A stretch of DNA of 27,276 nucleotides from positions 1 through 27,276 of the forward strand of contig DAJO01000040.1 of NCBI GenBank assembly GCA_002498985.1, in the 5' to 3' direction. Of this stretch, positions 23,924-27,276 are shown piece by piece (positions within the stretch are counted from its first letter, which is position 1; each line of letters begins with the position of its first letter). Under the pieces are notes generated by a model. The model was given only the letters and a program-made list of their open reading frames with translations. It was not told where the DNA came from and searched no databases. The position numbers and the translations under genes were made by a program. The stretch comes from Euryarchaeota archaeon UBA257 (lineage in GTDB: Archaea; Thermoplasmatota; Poseidoniia; Poseidoniales; Thalassarchaeaceae).

Positions 23924-25846
23924 ATGGTGGACAGAAAACCTAGCGTTATTGGAACTGTATTAATGGCAGGTATATACTGGGGAATGCTATTCTACTGGTT
24001 ACGTGATGATTTACTAGATGGTGCTCCAGATGAACAAATGAGAGCACTTAGAATGTTCATAGTTTCCATACCATATGTTGCATACATAATGTGGTGTGCA
24101 ATGACCGATTTACCGGACAATATCAAAGATATCCCATATATTGGTCGTATACTCAAACCAGGGATATGGTTGATTTCAGTTGTAGGTCTTGCATATTGGG
24201 GATGGGTTGACACTGCTGCTGTGGGGTTCCTATTGGTAGGGGTGGCTCTGCTTGGGGTTGCTGTTGCCATGTCTTTAGTTTGTTTGTTGTACTCGGGTTC
24301 AGAAAGTAGTCGTTTATACGGACTAAGTAGATTCGTTGATGTCTATCCTAGTATCACTAAACCAGAAGGTCACGTGCGTTTCAATCAGAAATTATGGACT
24401 ACAACTCTTGTTCTCATAATTTACTTCATGATGACCAATGTTATGATTTATGGTCTTTCAGATTCAACCTTAGATATATTTTCTTCATTCAGAGCGATCA
24501 TGGCCGGTGCATCAGGTTCAATCATGCACCTAGGTATTGGCCCAATTGTCACAGGTTCAATTATCATGCAACTTTTCGCGGGAGCAAAAATCATACAACT
24601 TGATTTACAAAACTCTAGTGACAAGCAGTTGTACCAAGGTATTCAAAAATTATTAGTTTTGATAATGATCCCTATAGAATCAATTCCTCAAGTATATGGA
24701 TTCTTAGATCCTTCAGAGACTTTGATATTAGATTTCGGTATTGGTTGGGCTAATACGATAATTGTTGCACAATTATTCATGGGTTCATATTTAGTATTCT
24801 TACTAGATGAGTTAGTCAGTAAGTGGGGAATTGGTAGCGGTATTTCCTTGTTTATTGCGGCAGGAGTCGCTCAATCAACTTTCGTTGGAACATTATCTCC
24901 ATTGCCTGTAACTGCAGGTTCTCCTTTGTCTTTCCAGAACCCACCTTCGGGGACATTACCTATGATTTTCTACACCTTACGGACAGCTACAAATTCTCAA
25001 TTGGTATCTGAGAATGGTTTCGAATTAATTTTGTTGAATCATGCGAATCCTATTGCTGCATTGGTTTCCTCAATTATTGTTTTCCTAGTAGTTGCTTATG
25101 CGGAATCAAGTAAGTTGGAATTACCATTAACACATGGTAAAGTCAGAGGTCATCGTGGGCAATATCCAATACGTCTTGTTTATGCTAGTAATATTCCAGT
25201 AATTCTAATGGCTGCTCTATTGGCTAATATTAATATGTTCACATTACTATTTTGGAGCCATCCTGTGTTGTCAACAGTCCCTATCCTCGGTCGTAACGGT
25301 GCTTGGAGTAGAGCACACTGGTTCGGGTCATACGAAGTTGGTGCCACCACACCTTCCGATGGATTTGCATGGTATTCCTCAATGGTTAATGGAGTTGGAG
25401 ATTGGTTCTTACCATTATTGAACCAGACTGGGGATGCTTATGGGCATAGTTTGGGACAGCTAATGGTCCACGTAGTGGTTTATGTCTTCGTGATGACTGC
25501 CGGTTCTACAGTATTCGCTAAGTTTTGGATTGAAACAACAAATATGGGTGCCAAGGATGTTGCTAAGCAGATTGAAAGGACGGGAATGCAAATACCTGGG
25601 TTTAGAAAGAATCCTGTTGTATTGGAACGTATCCTAGAGAGATATATTCCACCTGTAACTCTTTTCTCAGGTGCATTCGTAGGTTTACTCGCGGCAGGTG
25701 CTGATCTTCTTGGTACTGTAGGAAACGCCACAGGTACTGGTTTACTACTAGCGGTCGGAATTATTCTAAGGACTTATGAGCAGATTCAGAAGGAACAAGC
25801 TATGGAAATGCATCCAGTTCTTCGAGAGTTCTTCGGTGCTGATTGA
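23924..25846 (+). CDS. secY: Protein translocase channel SecY with four-helix N-terminal extension
   Basis: Pore subunit of the Sec translocon, which moves unfolded proteins across or into the membrane. The canonical archaeal SecY begins near residue 131 (GLSRFVDVYPSITKPEGHVR). It is complete: LGIGPIVTGSIIMQLFAG, LDELVSKWGIGSGISLFIAA, LPLTHGKVRGHRGQYPIR, SNIPVILMAALLANI, FWIETTNMGAKDVAKQIE and RYIPPVTLFSGAFVGLLAAG. The protein is 640 residues, against about 430-490 usually. Most of the excess is an N-terminal extension with four predicted membrane helices (about 8-25, 42-60, 78-95, 99-124). There are also longer extracellular loops around residues 325-365 and 450-500. AGGGG at 23911-23915 before the ATG supports the long form. 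It closes the cluster, 24 bases after uL15. Confidence 0.95.
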   Translation: MVDRKPSVIGTVLMAGIYWGMLFYWLRDDLLDGAPDEQMRALRMFIVSIPYVAYIMWCAMTDLPDNIKDIPYIGRILKPGIWLISVVGLAYWGWVDTAAVGFLLVGVALLGVAVAMSLVCLLYSGSESSRLYGLSRFVDVYPSITKPEGHVRFNQKLWTTTLVLIIYFMMTNVMIYGLSDSTLDIFSSFRAIMAGASGSIMHLGIGPIVTGSIIMQLFAGAKIIQLDLQNSSDKQLYQGIQKLLVLIMIPIESIPQVYGFLDPSETLILDFGIGWANTIIVAQLFMGSYLVFLLDELVSKWGIGSGISLFIAAGVAQSTFVGTLSPLPVTAGSPLSFQNPPSGTLPMIFYTLRTATNSQLVSENGFELILLNHANPIAALVSSIIVFLVVAYAESSKLELPLTHGKVRGHRGQYPIRLVYASNIPVILMAALLANINMFTLLFWSHPVLSTVPILGRNGAWSRAHWFGSYEVGATTPSDGFAWYSSMVNGVGDWFLPLLNQTGDAYGHSLGQLMVHVVVYVFVMTAGSTVFAKFWIETTNMGAKDVAKQIERTGMQIPGFRKNPVVLERILERYIPPVTLFSGAFVGLLAAGADLLGTVGNATGTGLLLAVGIILRTYEQIQKEQAMEMHPVLREFFGAD

Positions 25847-25874
25847 GCAAAAAAAACTTAATTAATATAGAAGA

Positions 25875-25948
25875 TTTTTTAATAAGATTTTAACTAATCA
25901 AAATTATCTTTTTTATCGCATTTGGGTGAGTATTTTTTTTTATTTTTT
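25875..25948 (+). terminator. Oligo-T termination region after secY
   Basis: Runs of T6 at 25875-25880, T6 at 25909-25914, T9 at 25933-25941 and T6 at 25943-25948 follow secY within about 100 bases, with no strong hairpin before them. Archaeal RNA polymerase stops on such T tracts, so this is probably a set of staggered terminators for the ribosomal-protein cluster. Confidence 0.55.
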
Positions 25949-25970
25949 AAACATCATTATAATTCTATAA
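25943..25970 (+). promoter_or_regulatory. Probable 16S rRNA promoter
   Basis: TTTTTTAAAC (25943-25952) and ATTATAAT (25956-25963) are TATA-like elements at the sharp change from AT-rich spacer to GC-richer, foldable leader at about 25972. Transcription would start near 25975-25990. The position and composition change support a promoter; which element acts is unclear, and the first overlaps the last T tract of the terminator region. Confidence 0.4.
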
Positions 25971-25979
25971 TCGGTGTAC

Positions 25980-26309
25980 TGCGCCCCAATACCCTTACTT
26001 GTTAGTAGGGCAGATTGAAATACCCCTTGCCGGTCGGCGACTTGCTACGTTTGGCTGGCGTTGGAGATTGAGCACTTAGTGCGATGAGGTCTTCTATCAG
26101 GTCAAGCGTGTGCCGAGGAAGTGCGGCCATGAACTTAGTTCATGGTTATGGAGGTTAACCACAATAACGACTTGACCCCGATAATAGGGGTGCAAGTAAG
26201 CAGATATTTCACATTCAAATAAGGAAATGTGTTTCTGCGCCAATTCAATAACAAAGTGACAGCAAATTGCAACCACAAGACTTCGATAGGATACTGTGAT
26301 TTCACACGA
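25980..26309 (+). other. Structured 16S rRNA leader, no coding gene
   Basis: About 330 bases between the probable promoter and mature 16S hold no convincing gene. Complementary segments are frequent. CCC(T)TACT pairs with AGTAGGG (25992-26010). GCAC pairs with GTGC (26072-26082). A closing stem GGTCAAG+CGT (26100-26109) pairs with ACG+A+CTTGACC (26167-26177) and encloses GCCG/CGGC and the hairpin CATGAAC, loop TTA, GTTCATG (26128-26144). GCAGA/TCTGC plus CACATT/AATGTG forms a hairpin at 26200-26238. Part of this is probably pre-rRNA leader, one strand of the 16S processing stem included; the matching 3' strand would lie beyond the window. A separate small RNA is possible. I found no tRNA, 5S, SRP or RNase P RNA signature. 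Confidence 0.5.

Positions 26310-27276
<967 letters not shown>

Noticed and set aside
26080..26100. Possible box C/D guide RNA (GCGATGA near CTATCAGG)
   Set aside because: The C box departs from RUGAUGA and there is no proper CUGA D box or internal C'/D' pair at the needed spacing.
25980..26300. Possible SRP RNA, RNase P RNA, 5S rRNA or tRNA in the 16S leader
   Set aside because: A GAGGAAGTGCGGCC stretch recalls RNase P or SRP motifs, but the partner conserved elements (RNase P 3' ACAGAA strand, SRP helix 8 GGAAG/AGCA loops, 5S loops, tRNA T-arm) are missing.

Overview
The window looks like a piece of a low-GC archaeal chromosome, most probably a planktonic member of Thermoplasmatota (Marine Group II/III type, Ca. 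Poseidoniales or a relative). The archaeal assignment is firm. The 16S rRNA begins with the archaeal 5' signature, the ribosomal cluster contains archaeal/eukaryotic-type proteins (eS4, eL32, eL19), an eIF1/SUI1 factor and the RNase P protein Rpp29, and there is a group II chaperonin. The finer placement is inference, from gene content, base composition and a C-terminal GWTMEQW tail on a surface protein.

Layout. (1) 1-1028, minus: a membrane protein of unknown function, cut by the window edge. It is divergent from a large secreted, membrane-anchored surface protein (1198-4629). (2) 4718-6328: a thermosome subunit. (3) 6426-9457: a two-gene unit. The first gene fuses two intact flavodoxin domains to a SdhB-like module, and the second is an HdrB/SdhE-like CCG protein. 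Both iron-sulfur modules have lost most or all cluster-binding cysteines, which is the most unusual content of the window. (4) 9454-11211, minus: a Hef/FANCM-type SF2 helicase without nuclease, convergent with the previous unit. (5) 11212-11503: a non-coding region that can fold into a three-way-junction-like RNA just before the ribosomal cluster. (6) 11504-25846: an unbroken co-directional run uL3-uL4-uL23-uL2-uS19-uL22-uS3-uL29-aIF1-Rpp29-uS17-uL14-uL24-eS4-uL5-uS14-uS8-uL6-eL32-eL19-uL18-uS5-uL30-uL15-SecY. Spacing is tight, start/stop overlaps are frequent and Shine-Dalgarno sites are clear. (7) 25847-26309: T-rich termination signals, a probable rRNA promoter and a structured leader. (8) 26310 to the window end: the 5' two-thirds of a 16S rRNA gene.

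The right-hand two-thirds is a translation and secretion block: ribosomal proteins, initiation factor, RNase P protein, the Sec channel and small-subunit rRNA. Two of these proteins have unusual N-terminal additions: a SAP domain on eL32 and four predicted membrane helices on SecY. The left third holds surface, protein-folding, redox and DNA-repair genes with no obvious shared pathway. All functional assignments come from reading motifs by eye; no database search or folding program was run.
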